A stretch of DNA of 64,000 nt from assembly GCA_002118135.1 (NCBI GenBank), contig BDIU01000265.1:1-64000 (forward strand), given 5' to 3'. The notes below the pieces were generated by a model. The model was given only the letters and a program-made list of their open reading frames with translations, had not been told where the DNA came from and ran no database searches. Made by a program: the position numbers and the translations under genes. Of this stretch, positions 12,037 through 23,900 are shown one piece after another; within the stretch, counting starts at the first letter, position 1; the number at the start of each line of letters is the position of its first letter. This DNA is from Trebouxia sp. TZW2008. Lineage: Eukaryota; Chlorophyta; Trebouxiophyceae; Trebouxiales; Trebouxiaceae.

Positions 12037-12629
12037 CGCATACACCCAGCACTGAGCAGCACAGCATTGTCTTGCGTAGAGTTTGTACAGGCAGCGTGAA
12101 TTGCTTGAAACATGCAGGATGCTGAACTGCATTTGTTGGAGCTGCCATCATGTCATGTCTGCGCTGCATCAACAATTGTCCTCACATACTTGACACACAT
12201 TGCAGCTGCAATCGACCAGCTGGCCATGATCGTGTTGCTGTCATTTTATTTTGAAGATTACTCCGAAGCATCTGGAGTGCTTGATGTGAAACAGTATGGT
12301 GCTTGACATATGTCGGTTGCATGTAGCCATTTTTACTTGCTCAAAATTGCCAGCACAGTGACTGCCCGCTGAACCAGCAGACCAGGGACGTGCACACCTT
12401 TGGAGCTATCCAGGACTAGGATGGGTGCACTGAATGCACATCAACCACAATCGTCACAGCTGCCTCACAATGAATGACAAACCACCTTATGCCAATACAT
12501 AGGGCATTGGGCTCAAGGCCATGCAATGCCTGCGTTCACTGCACTTACAACAACAATCAACTTGATCTTGTGAGTGGAACGGAAGCATAGTTGTCAATGT
12601 AGCTCCACGTTCCACGTCATGCTGTTATG
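12037..12629. other. Convergent intergenic region
   Basis: Lies between the 3' end of TLK (+) and the 3' end of the 260-aa gene (-). I see no exon, repeat or RNA gene; it should contain both 3' UTRs. Confidence 0.4.
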
Positions 12630-13943
12630 CTATGTCAAGCCGGGCTGATATGCATAAGTCATTGCACTCCCGCCAGTGGTGGGTGTGAGTACAACCATGC
12701 TGTTTCCTTTCCTGCTAAGATCATATGATATCGTGGCAGCGTTGCTGAGACAGGAGTACACTGTATCTCCACCACAACCTGTCACATTCAGTTGCAGTGT
12801 GTTCAGCCCCTGAACGCTCCAGAACCCTGTTGCTGAGCTGCTGACATATTTCTCACTACCTGGCACTATCACCATCGTGGTTCTGCATCAGCAATCATCA
12901 CCATCAGGATGGAGCTGCTAGCTTTCACTCAACATCAAACTCAAAGCTGTACAAGACCACTAGGGAAACACAGCAGGCCAAATGCAACTTGAAGTCTGTC
13001 AAAGCTGTGCTGATTAGCTGGTGAACATTAGTCAGCGGCCAGAAGATTTGGTCGTGATGGGCAAGACATGTCAAAGTGCGCTAAACAGCCTGAAGCAGAA
13101 GCCTGAATGCACCAGCAGCAAAAGCAGCAGTATCAAGCCAATGACATGCAGCATACAACACACACAAGCCAGTGTCTGTCAGTTCTGACACACCTGGTGA
13201 ATGTGTCATTGGCAGCGTGCAACTCAAAGATGTCCTTCCTGGAATTGCCCTTGCTGGTGATGTTCATAGCAAGCCGCATATCTTGCAAAGCACCTGTCCA
13301 ACCTGTGCTGCTTGCAGGCAGCACTGCACCAAATGCACCTGTGTTTGCACAGCACAGATTGCAAGAGAAGGTCGACCAATAGCACGAGATGCCCTCGAAG
13401 GCTCTGGCCATGCCAAGTCACGATACAGCTCAAAAAGTAGACCCAATGATTCAGGTAACAGCATGACAGCAGGAAAGCACAGCACAACTAAGACCTGCAG
13501 TCTGGACAGGAGTAGATAGAACGCGCAAATGTTTCAACAGCTTGACAAGATCCCTCACCTTGCTGCACTATCCTTGTGTTGATCTGCTGGGTGGTGCGCA
13601 GTGTGAAGGCCAAAATCAGAACTATAAGGACTTGCCAGGACATCAACACAACTGCTGCTAGAAGCTTTGCACAGGAGTATGACTTGCTGCTGCTCTGTGG
13701 CAAGGGTGATTGTCTGCCAGCTTGTTGCCTAAAGCTGCGGCTTTTGGATGGCGAGCTGTGATGTTTAGCTGAGTCATCAAGCGCTTGAGTCCTGGAGATG
13801 CTGCTCTGATACCGCCTGGCGTCAGCTGGCGACTGACTTTGGCTTCTGGCCAAGAGCCTGTTGACTGGAGAGGTTGAGTTTAGAGGCTTTGCAGACTCCA
13901 GTCGCGAAGCTGCAGAGAAAGGCCTTTCTTGCCGGTCTGACAT
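12630..13943 (-). CDS. Type II membrane-anchored protein of unknown function, 260 aa
   Basis: Three exons on the minus strand, 13943-13559, 13338-13194 and 12882-12630, join in phase to 261 codons. The ATG is in MSDRQERPFSAASRLESAK. Residues 1-95 are polar and S/R/Q-rich (cytoplasmic-type). One hydrophobic segment, LLAAVVLMSWQVLIVLILAF (about 94-113), lacks a preceding signal cleavage region, so a signal anchor is likely. The C-terminal ~140 residues would be lumenal or extracellular: one GAFGAVLPASSTGWTGALQ stretch, then a Thr/Ser/Val-rich, probably beta-rich part with TGCGGDTVYSCL that could hold one disulfide. I do not recognise the family. The gene is divergently arranged with the BolA gene. 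Confidence 0.65.
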
Positions 13944-14415
13944 GTGCCCAGCAGGGGGCTTGACCGCCGTCAGCCCCTGTGCATACTTGTCTGAGCTGTC
14001 AAGCCCTAGTCAGGTGTGACTGAGCTTGACTAGCAGCTGCTGCCTTCTGAGAAGGACATCCAAATAACCTCTCGTTTAAGCCTTACAGAGCACAACAAGA
14101 ATAAGTTTTTTTTGATCAGCTAAGATCGTGAGAGAGTGCGCGAGTGCTAGGCAACAAGGACGGCTCAATGCAGCACACACGTCGCCGCAGAGAAAGGAAC
14201 CGGGCAAAATGAAGCAGTCGGCCTCAAAGTTGTTGCACACTATGCTCTCGTGAGTGTTGCGAAGTGACTCAGTTCAAGCTCGCTTGAACTTTGCTGTCAT
14301 GATGCCGTTTGGTCTCCCAGGCGTGAGTGCAAAGCAGGCTAGAGGCGCCCCGCAAATCTGGCTGCTGCGGGTGCGTCTACACAGGCCCAGGGGCCTGCCA
14401 GGAGCATCGGGCGGC
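13944..14415. promoter_or_regulatory. Divergent promoter region between the 260-aa gene and BolA
   Basis: Under 480 bp separate the two start codons, so the promoters and 5' UTRs share this stretch. No TATA box or known motif was identified. An open frame precedes the BolA ATG from 14254 and could add a targeting peptide (see the BolA entry). Confidence 0.45.
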
Positions 14416-14912
14416 ATGGTCTCCGCCGCCCAGATTGAGCAAGCTCTAGCCAGCAGACTTGAAGCCAAAGATGTGGTCAGTGATCGCTCGTCAGTGGCTG
14501 CTTAATTTCGCAGCTGTGCGTTGCATTTAGAATGTGTTGTGCCGCAGACGGTTGTGAATGAGTCAGGCGGGTGAGGGGAGGCTTATGCTGTTCTGTTGTA
14601 TGACTGCTCACAGGGCAATAAGACACTGATGCCTCTTGGCACTGCAGTTGCGGGTCTAGCTTCACTGTAGCAGTGGTGTCTGAGCAGTTCGAGGGCAAAA
14701 GGCTGCTTGACAGACATAAATTGGTAGGCTACCTGTGTCAATATGCATTCGATCAAGATGCAGCTGACGCTGCCAAGCACAATATGGCTGCATAAATCAT
14801 GCGACATCTTCAGGTGAATGCTGCTCTCAGAGAGGAGATGAAAGACATTCATGCTCTGTCCATCAAGAAGTGCTGGACGCCAAGCCAGCAATCAGCTGCT
14901 CAAAGCAAGTGA
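14416..14912 (+). CDS. BOLA2: BolA2-type protein, 4 exons, 85 aa
   Basis: Exons 14416-14475, 14548-14570 (only 23 nt), 14648-14723 and 14814-14912 join to 86 codons. The product matches the plant BolA2 pattern throughout: an N-terminal helix MVSAAQIEQALASRLEAKDV, the SGGCGSSFTVAVVS strand region, FEGKRLLDRHKLVNAALREE (conserved RH.LVN), and HALSIKKCWTP at the end. Family role: partner of monothiol glutaredoxins in iron-sulfur cluster trafficking and sensing; the conserved His of the helix-turn-helix-like region is present. At 85 aa it has the usual size of the cytosolic/nuclear form. The same frame is open upstream to 14254 with ATGs at 14254 and 14299 and basic residues, so a longer organelle-targeted form is possible. 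Confidence 0.93.
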
Positions 14913-15540
14913 TAAGGCCAGTCACAGAACACTGAAGTGTACAATCAGCGGTGAGAACTTAATAAAGTGCCAGGCGCACTACAGGAAAGCATCAGCCAGA
15001 TACGGCATGTATAGCTTGAGCAGGATTAGGGTTTTCCAGGCTCCAGCCCTGCAAACCTAATTATACTTTGGTCACTCGAGCAAGCTCTTTGTTGTTGGAT
15101 GCAAAGCTTTGACGGCGGTTCAGCGACTGCAAAGACATTAATCAATATCGCTTTGCAATTCTGCATTAAAAAAGGTTCAAGGGCAGACATGCACAGGTTG
15201 TCAGTTCGGATGGGTTCAAAAGGCTCTCAGCATGCAGCTTGTATTCAGAAGTTGTGCAAATCATTTGAAAGGCCAAACAGTGAAAAACAGAATCAGTCTC
15301 AGTCAACTGCTGCAGTTCTTACGTGACCAGTAATCACTATCAGAACAATGAAAGGATAGATTCCTGTATACTTGTAAAGGTCTATTAGTGCAGTGGCTGC
15401 CATATGAATGAAATCATATCATGAAGATTGACTCTGGTCTAAGCAAAGCTGCTCATGGTCCTCCATACCTTATGATCAGCAGCTGCATGTAGCATACACA
15501 GCTGCCTAGACAGATTTTAACACCTGCATATTGCTATACA
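14913..15540. other. Convergent intergenic region
   Basis: Between the 3' ends of BolA (+) and the FAXC-like gene (-). An AATAAA occurs about 50 bp after the BolA stop. Open frames here are short, and no exon was recognised. Confidence 0.4.
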
Positions 15541-17347
15541 TCACTGTCCTTTACCAGCCTTCTCAATTTTATCTGAGTAGAAGTTGGTCCTGATTGAGTC
15601 CACAAAGCGAACCAGGTTTGAGTGTCTGCGGGTCAGGGCGGGGATAGGTGTAGCATCATTTCCATCATACAAGTAGTTTTCCAGGGTTCCAAAGGCAGAT
15701 GCATCAGCTGCTGTTGGGTTGTCTCCCAAGAAATAGGGCTTGTCACCCAAAATGTTGGACAAAGCTGCCAGATCCTCCTCAATGAGTGTGTTGATGTCTT
15801 CTTCTGAATTGGTCAACACACCCTGGAACAGACAAGCAGGCCTTAGCAATCAGGGCAAGGGCAAACGCAAGGCTGATCTGACACGAGCATAAATCGTAAG
15901 TAGCAGCATTGCATTTGCTGCATACGCGTGCAACATACCGTATGATGGTAGCACGCTAGCATATTGCACCAGGATGTTGTGTGGTGCACGTATGTCCAGA
16001 ACAGAATCAGATGATGCGGATGAGCAACAGCAGATTCTGAAAGGTTGCAATGGTGTTCAGTGTGCTGCACTTATGTTCAGAACATCATCACAAGATGCAG
16101 ATGGGCAGCAGCGCACCTGGTACCGAAGCTGTGTGGATCTGCCAGAGCGGAAGGCATACAGCAGGAAAGTGGATTGCCAGGCTGGTGCATTCTTAAAGAG
16201 TGCTTTCTGAAACCATCCAGTGCCCTGCACACACAGGCAAGTCAATTGTAAAGAACCAAGTCCTGGCAAGCATGTAAAGAACCAAGTCCTGGCAAGCATG
16301 CATGCTCAACCACGAGCTCTCAAGTGACTTGATGCGTAGCCTGCAATAGCTCATCAGGTCAGTCAGATCTGACACTCAGTATACACAAACACATCTACAA
16401 GTCTTGTTTGTGTATATAGATGGTCAACCTCACTGCTGCACTAGCTCTTTAGTGGCTGCTGCAGCACAGATTGCACCGACTTTGTGATGCAAAACCATTG
16501 CGATCAGAGATGGGGGCCTTATGCACCAGGCTAAGGCATCCGGCACACACTGGCCAATTCTGCTATGGATGAGGGATGTAGCAGTGCAACTCTCGGTGGC
16601 TAGAAAGCAGAGTGTGAGCTGTGGCCAATGCGTGCAAGCTCATGCAAGCACATAAGTGCAAAAACTTGTGTACTCACTCAAACTCACATGAGACCGTGTC
16701 ACATGAGATGTCCAGATGTGCGCGACATGTGAAGTCATCATTTTCAAGGTGGAATTAGTCCAGTTGCACGTACCTGAGGATTGACCATCCTGTGATACTG
16801 GCTGGTGAAGTACATGTGCTCTTCACACATGCGCTGAATTAGGGTGGAAATTGCCTGACTTGCTGCATCATGTGGCTCTTGGATTTTGAGTTGCACGCCA
16901 TATGTATTTTGGATGTATTTGATGATGAATCTTGAGTCTGCCACTACATCCTGGCCATGCTGCACCCATGGCAACTGCAGAACAGACGCGATGGGTCAGC
17001 CCGATCGAGCTATGTAGACGTGGTCAGATTGGTCTGCGTGTTGACACAAGCCTCACCCTGCCCTTTGGTGATCCAGCAAAGCCTCCATCCTGAGCTTTGA
17101 ATGGTAAGCCAGCAAAGCGCAGATACGTCTCGATCTTGTTCGTGAAAGGACTGACAGAACCAGCCAGGCGCCCCACTGGTGTGAAAAAGCCGGTCAGCAC
17201 GATTTTATCGCCAGGTGTGCCCCTCACGGGCGAGCTCTTGCGAGGGCCAAGATTGCCGGTGAACTGCTTGACTGTCCGCAAGAAGTACAGGTATCCTGCA
17301 AGGCCGATCAAGCCAGCGACCAAAATCGCTTTCACCACATCCAACAT
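15541..17347 (-). CDS. FAXC/metaxin-type GST-fold protein, 4 exons, 293 aa
   Basis: Minus-strand exons 17347-17057, 16974-16774, 16224-16117 and 15822-15541 join in phase. The N-terminus has one hydrophobic segment (AILVAGLIGLAGYLYFL, residues ~7-23), a likely membrane anchor. A thioredoxin/GST-N-like domain follows, with SVSPFTNKIETYLRFAGLPF and LPWVQHGQDVVADSRFIIKY. This is the pattern of the failed-axon-connections/metaxin-like group, where SPF..K.ETYLR and ADS..II are conserved. The C-terminal helical domain has LGDKPYFLGDNPTAADASAF, typical of GST-C. The classic GST catalytic Ser/Tyr is not evident. Some family members are associated with the outer mitochondrial membrane, but the location here is inference. 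The intron between exons 3 and 4 contains ~84-bp repeats. Confidence 0.85.
15972..16116. repeat. ~84-bp direct repeat beside exon 3 of the FAXC-like gene
   Basis: Two diverged units, each with GTGSTGCAC, ATGTYCAGAACA, GATGCRGATG and a CAGCAG block, occur about 84 bp apart (first unit near 15981, second near 16065). The second abuts the donor of exon 3 (16117), so this is a small intronic tandem duplication. Confidence 0.65.
16247..16302. repeat. Perfect 27-bp tandem duplication
   Basis: GTAAAGAACCAAGTCCTGGC followed by AAGCAT occurs twice in direct succession in the intron between exons 2 and 3 of the FAXC-like gene. The copies are identical, which points to a young duplication. Confidence 0.85.
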
Positions 17348-17962
17348 TGCTCTGTAGCAACTAATGTCAGTCGTCTGCTGAGCGCAAGCAGACGATCGTT
17401 TAGCTGATGGTTAAGTGCGGCAAAGCAGTGACATGAACACGTGCATCACATGGGCCTCTCATGACCATCCTTGACATGCAGTCAAGCAGACGTCTGCCTG
17501 GCCTGTGCATGGCCATTGTACAATGTACAGCGTCCGCGTTTTGTACAGCTCTCGAAGGAAGCATGCGCACAGCATGCAGGCAAAAAATCCTGCTATTGCC
17601 GCAGACAAAGTGACTTCACTGACTGATATCAGTCTGTTGCGCTCGAACTGAAGTCAATCAACTACGTAAACACAGTTCAACTTTGGTTTGCATTCAAGAA
17701 CCAATGAACCAAGAAGATCGGAGACACGAAATCGGACACGCAATGAAGGTAATGGTATATTGTCAATTGGTCAAGGTTCAGCAAAAGATTGTCAATGTTC
17801 GAGAGCAACAGCAAAGTCGGCATGAGTGTTGACAGCGTCAAATCTTACAGGCGTGCGTACAAGTTGCCTCACATGCTTTCAGGCACAGACTAACACGATG
17901 TTGGCCCAGTTCAGCCAACATGTTGTGTGCCAGCTTTGACTGGATGCTGCAGCAAGGCTATG
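17348..17962. other. Intergenic, presumed promoter of the FAXC-like gene
   Basis: Head-to-tail spacing on the minus strand between the helicase 3' end (17963) and the FAXC-like start (17347). No exon or RNA gene was recognised. Confidence 0.4.
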
Positions 17963-20900
17963 TCACGAACCCGAGCGTCGCGACCCCACAAGCAGTTTCT
18001 TCCCTTTTGATTCTGCACCTGCAGATTTAGACGCTTTCTGCTTTCTCTCTATCAATCGCAGTCTAGTCTCATGACCTGCTGTTGTGTCAGTATTTGCGTC
18101 GCTTGCCTTTTGTTTTGCTTGCTGCTTGTCAGCACTTCTAGCTTTAAGTGCATATTGTGGGAGATCCAGCACAGATGGATCAAGTATGCTTCTGTAGCTA
18201 AGCACCCATTGCATCCATTCCCGCCAATTGTAGTTGGCTTGCAGAGTGCTAGGGGATCCGACAACAATCAGCCCTCTGCATATAGCACAAGTCATGTCAG
18301 GGATGTGGGACTGGACTTTGTCGATGCCCATAATCTGCTGCTTGCAGTATAGGTTGGGAAATTTGTGTCCAAATATTGAAGTGGCAAACAATTGCAGGAC
18401 AGGTGTTTACAGTTGCCTTGAACAGGGTTGTATCAGCACCAGATGCATGATGCGTACTCTGACTGTCTAGATGCATGGATGGGTTGGGACAATTAGACTA
18501 CATGCCTGATGTCTGCCCCATAAGGCTGTTAGCTTGTTGTGGCTGATGATGCCTCCCAACCCGGGCTGCCACATTAATGAGACTTGAGACTTGACGCACC
18601 GACGGTCATATAACATATGCGGCAGCTGCGCCTCATGCATTTGCATGCAAGCAAGGCACCAACGGTGACATGCCATTTGCGGCAGCTGCTTCTCATGCAT
18701 TTGCATGCAAGGCATACCTTCTGGCTCTTGAGATAGCCACATTCATCCTCCTGTAGTCGTTTACAAAGCCCAGCTTCCGCTTCTCATTGCACCGCACAGT
18801 GCTCAGAATGACAACATTAGCTTCTCTGCCCTGCACACAGTTCATCACAAAGCGGGGTCAAGCATGGGAAAATTGAGCAGAATTGTAGTGGCACTGCAGC
18901 TTGGCACAAGTCGATTTGTTTGAAACTTGTCTGGGGAATATTTAGAGTAGCTGCTGTCTGCCAAGCTGCCAACTGATTTTCACAAGGTCCTAGCCGTTGA
19001 GTTCTAAGACACACAGGCAACACAAATGAGAGGACAGAACAGCAGGCTGTACTCTCTGATATCTGATCTGGACCATGAAATAGCAGTTTGTGGCTGCTAC
19101 CCAATCGCCTGCCATGCTAGCAGTCAATTTTCAATCGTTGCTGGCTCACATGTGCACAATCATTGCTCACGGGCATGTCCTGAGCAGGGTGTCTGCAACC
19201 GCTCAGGGCAATGGTTGTTTATTATTCACTCAATGTGCCAGCAGCTACTCTGCTAAAGCTTTCGACATATGCAAAAACTCTGCATGATGTGCTTGCAGCA
19301 TTGAATGCAGCAAGGAAGAGCCCACTCAAAGCAAGCACCGGTTGCTTGCCTGATAACCATCAACAGAAGAGACCTCCAGAAGGCCGTCTGCAGCAAACTC
19401 AGCCAGCATTTGATTGGCATAGACACGGCGCTGCAGCTCTCGGAACTGCCCATTGTAAGGGGTCAATAGGGCTACATGAGTACGTGATCCTTCCTCTTCA
19501 CCCTGTGGAGCAGTCTCTCCATAATCAAGCAGTATCTCCAGTGCCCTGCAGCACAGTCAAACAGTCTATACACGTAACACATGTTCATATGTTAACAGCA
19601 TCGACTGACCATTTTCTCAAGCTACTCACTGTCCATTCGTGACAAGAGTGCAGCATCTTGCGCTTTTAGTGCAGCTGTCTTTTGGGCATTACTTGCTGGT
19701 CAAAGTCAAGTTGTCTGTTTGTCACACTTTTGCAGATTTATGTGTCTGGCTGGTTTGCACACACACTTTTGCCTAAGCTAATCCATGCAGGGCTTAGACA
19801 AAGTGACCATTCAAGAGCGGATCCTATCACGCTTACTAAAAGACAGTGCATGCATACATGACTCACTTATCAATCAACAAACAGCATCATTGACATTGAC
19901 TGCTCTCAAAACTGTGTCACTGGTCCACGGGGATGAGTCCCTTGACTGATTTATGTCAATGACCAGGTGTCAGTCTTGCTGTCATTGCAGCGTCATGATT
20001 TAGCCCTTGAGCATAGAGCACAAACTGTAAGCTTGCATACACAGCTTGCAAGTGGTCAGGGCAGCTGGTAATGATGCTAAGTCAGTCACAAGCGCATACA
20101 ACTTGTCTCAAATACAGGCTGGTGTGAACCCCAGTTGAAAGTTGACTGTGAAAGGTACCTGATGACAATGGCTGCTTCTGCTTCATTCTTGTATGAACCG
20201 CCAGCTGTGCCCACCTTTTCTGCCTCTACTGCAGCTGTGACACGTGAGGAGTGGCCTGCATGCATGCTCATTTCCATGATGGGTCAATTGAGGTTCCTGA
20301 CTACCCGCAGACGTTAATATAGGGTTCTATACAGCCTTCACAAGGTAGCCAACGTTTGACAATGATTTCTTGGGGTGCTGGGAAGTTTCTGCAATCAAGC
20401 TAGTTGGCCCAACGCAGACGATGACCTGTCAACAGCCCTTTCTTGGTGGCATTTGTGACATTGCCAGTACAGCAGCAGGCAACATGCACTGCAAATGGTT
20501 GCTCTGCAAGCGTGCATAGAACCAAGTAGCACTCTGCAGGCTGTTGTATGAACGGACTGCAGAACTGTTCCAAAGCAGGAGAGTGGTAGGCCCAATGCAC
20601 TAACGTGCAAGACAGCGGAGCACACTTTACTGCCTTCAATGCACACTAGTTGTCAGCTGCATCCCATGCCAGACTCCCTTTCATTGCTCTGCACGCCTGT
20701 GCTTCATGTTGCGCAGAGCCATGGGTCCAGAAACCACTGCATGTCTGTGAAAACAATCCAACTGACATCTGATAAACATACAGCAAACAAATAGCTTGAC
20801 AAAGGTACAGACAGCTTTTGCTGCGGAAAGTATACCAGTCTGTTCCACGCCATAGTCACATGGTATGAGGGTCACAGGAAATGTGGGGTTTGGCCAGGGA

Positions 20901-23900
20901 AAGCCCTCAGGCTGCCGTCTTTCTTCTGGTGAGGTTGCTGCAGATCAGACCAGATAATTATTCAACGCGTCAGCAGCGTGCATGTGAGAAGTGAGAAGAA
21001 TGCATCAATGTTGGTAAGTTATGCATCAATGAGAAGTGGCAAGTATAATATAGGCAATGAAGCATCCACAGGCAGGTTACACAGACAATGCCATACAACT
21101 TGTAACGAGATGTCTGAAAAGTGAAAAGCTGAATGCAGCTCACCTGACTTGAGCTGGCCCTGATAGAAAAGCTCAGAGGGAACCTGGGCAATTAGGGGGT
21201 GCATCCTGTATTGCTGGTCCAGCAGCAGCGGCTTGATGCCTGCAGGCAGGGCAATCTTGACACTGGCAAAACAATGGCTATTGGGCAATGAGAAGGTGCA
21301 ATTTGTACTGCTGGCTGGTATCAGCTGCTGAACGGCTGCAGATATGGCAAATTTGACTGCAAACCACTGACTATTGGGCAATGAAAGGGTGCAATCTGTA
21401 CTGCCGGCTAGCATCAGCTGCTGAATACCTGCAGGCATGTCAAATGATTAACAAACACTGCTACTTCCACGTGAGGTTGTCAGCGTGCTCTTGGAAATCA
21501 TGACTATGTGATGCTGCCTGAATGGTCTACACCATGGTACATCAGCAAAGGTACAGGGTTGCATATGGTGCATTGGAAAGGGAGCTTTGTACAGCAGGCC
21601 CCGATGCCGAGTCACAAGCTGTCAGCCATGCAATGCTCAACATATATGCTATGCACTTAGCTGCTAGGACAGCACAGTCAACCAACAGCCCAAAACAGCT
21701 GACAGCTTAGCATTGATGAGCGAGGAGCAGACATTCTCCTCTTGCGCTTTGGACCAGCCAAATTGCAACAGTATGCAGCATGCAACTGCAATATGCACCT
21801 GTGGTACAAGCAACCTGAAAACATTGAGCATGAAGCTGCTTTAGCTTGCACATTGCATGCAGCCAAGCAATGAGTGCGCAAGTGGGAAAGGTGCAAAGGT
21901 AGCATGGAAGTTGTGCAGCAGGATACCTAATGTTTGCAGCCTTTCAAACAAAGTGGTTTGCAGACCCATCTCTGCAGCTGCCATAGAAATTACTGTGGGT
22001 GGAAGCTGCTGAGGGTCACCGGCCATTACTACAGATTCAGCACCTCTGACAAATGGAATCAAGGTTGATGGCTCAGTTGCTTGTGTAGCCTCATCAATGA
22101 CTACAACCCTGAACTGCATGCCTCCAAGTGTGCGCTCATCTCCCGCCCCAGAGCAAGTTGCAGCAATCACCTGAGCCAAAAGTTACAGCTCACACTTGGC
22201 GCTGTGTACAGTATGAATGCTTATGTACGCAGCAACTAGTGTGTACATATATTTAAGCAGGCACTGACAAAAGTGCTCACCTGAGCGTCCCTGAGCACTG
22301 CCTCTGTAGCATTTTCAAGAAGCACCTTTGCCGATAGCTCCAGCGTCTTCTTTTTGGCGCGTACCGCTCGCTGTGTGATTTTATCTAGTTTGTCCCATGT
22401 TGTGTTTGCCTCCTGTTTCAAGCACGACATGGCTGAGTGATCTTGACCTGTTTCACTTCACAAGGGCTACTTATGTCATAGCGCTCAAGACAACAAGCTG
22501 GTGGCTTGAAACCTGGCATTGCAAAGTGACTGCTTTACATGTTATAGCAGCTGACACAAGTGGAGAGGGAGCACTGCTACAAGTCGTGCAAGAGGGACAG
22601 CCAATCACCTTGCTTTTGCAACATGGCAGGCTTGACTCTGTGCCACAATGAGTAATAGCATGCGTTACACAAGGCAACGCAATCTTGACTCATCTCTGTT
22701 ATGGGTGACAGTACAGGTAAAGCGATACATATAGCACAGTATGGGCAATACCGTACAGGGGATAAAGTATTGGTAACGGTAACGCAGGAGTGGCAACCAT
22801 ACCTTTGCCACATCTTCCATGAGGGTTGCTGCCTCCTGTTGTAACTCAACAGCTGCTTTGCCTTCCTCAGTCTCTCTAGCCAAAGTCCCCAAACATCTGT
22901 GCTGCACATCTGCTCCCACCTACATACAGAACCTCCTCAGGGAAGGACTGCATGACACTGAAAAACTTTGTTCTCAGAATGTTCTCCATCAGAATCACTG
23001 CAGTCACAATGCAGGCATTGGTCCCTGATTGCATCGTCCTTGCAGCGGGAGTGTTCTGACACTGAGCGTCTCCTGATGTCACAAAAACATAGTGTCAGTT
23101 GCTTTCCACAAAGCACCTTTGGTGAGCGGTGGCAGTGAGCCGCGCGCATCAAGGTGCTGAGTTTACATGGCTGTCTTTCACTGCAGTGCCTGCTGTCAGT
23201 GCATCACCAATGGTCTCAGAGTCTTTGTCACGTATTGTTTGCTCAAAATGGATGCTGTCTGGCAAGACAGGACTTGAGCCACGGATGCCTCCTATTCATG
23301 CCAGCAAATGCAACAAAAGCGACTATGACTGTGCTGGCCAAGGCTAATGAGCAACGCCACATGACCTGCTCTGTCTGACACAGCTGCACAGTCCTGAGTC
23401 TGTGATGCCTCTGCTGACATGATGGACACATAAGCAGTCTCTTCAAGAGCGAAGCTGAGGAAGACATGATGAGCAGAGCCTAAACAGTGATTACAGATGC
23501 CTTGCCTTTGCAGTGTGCCCAACGCGTACAACATTGATCGGGTCTCGGTCCTTCATCCGTCTGGGTTCTCCATCAGGGCCCTGAGTCTCGTGATCAGGTG
23601 AGGTATAAGGGGTAAGGAGCCCCTGCACTAGGTTGTCAACTGCTGCATTGGTGTCAGCACACGCTAGAATAGGCAGGTAGCCAGCGTTGCCAGCTGGGTT
23701 GTGCACAACCATTGCCCTGATGTAAGCCAACAGCGTACGCGTCTTGCCTGTCCCAGGTGGACCCTGCAAACAGCATTCACATATCTGCAAGATGTAGCAA
23801 AATGGGCACAAACCAGAAACATCACACGATTTTCTGAATTATTTTGCGCAAGCAGTTTGCTTGGGCAGTGCTTCATTTGAAACAGAGTTCAAAGCCAGCT

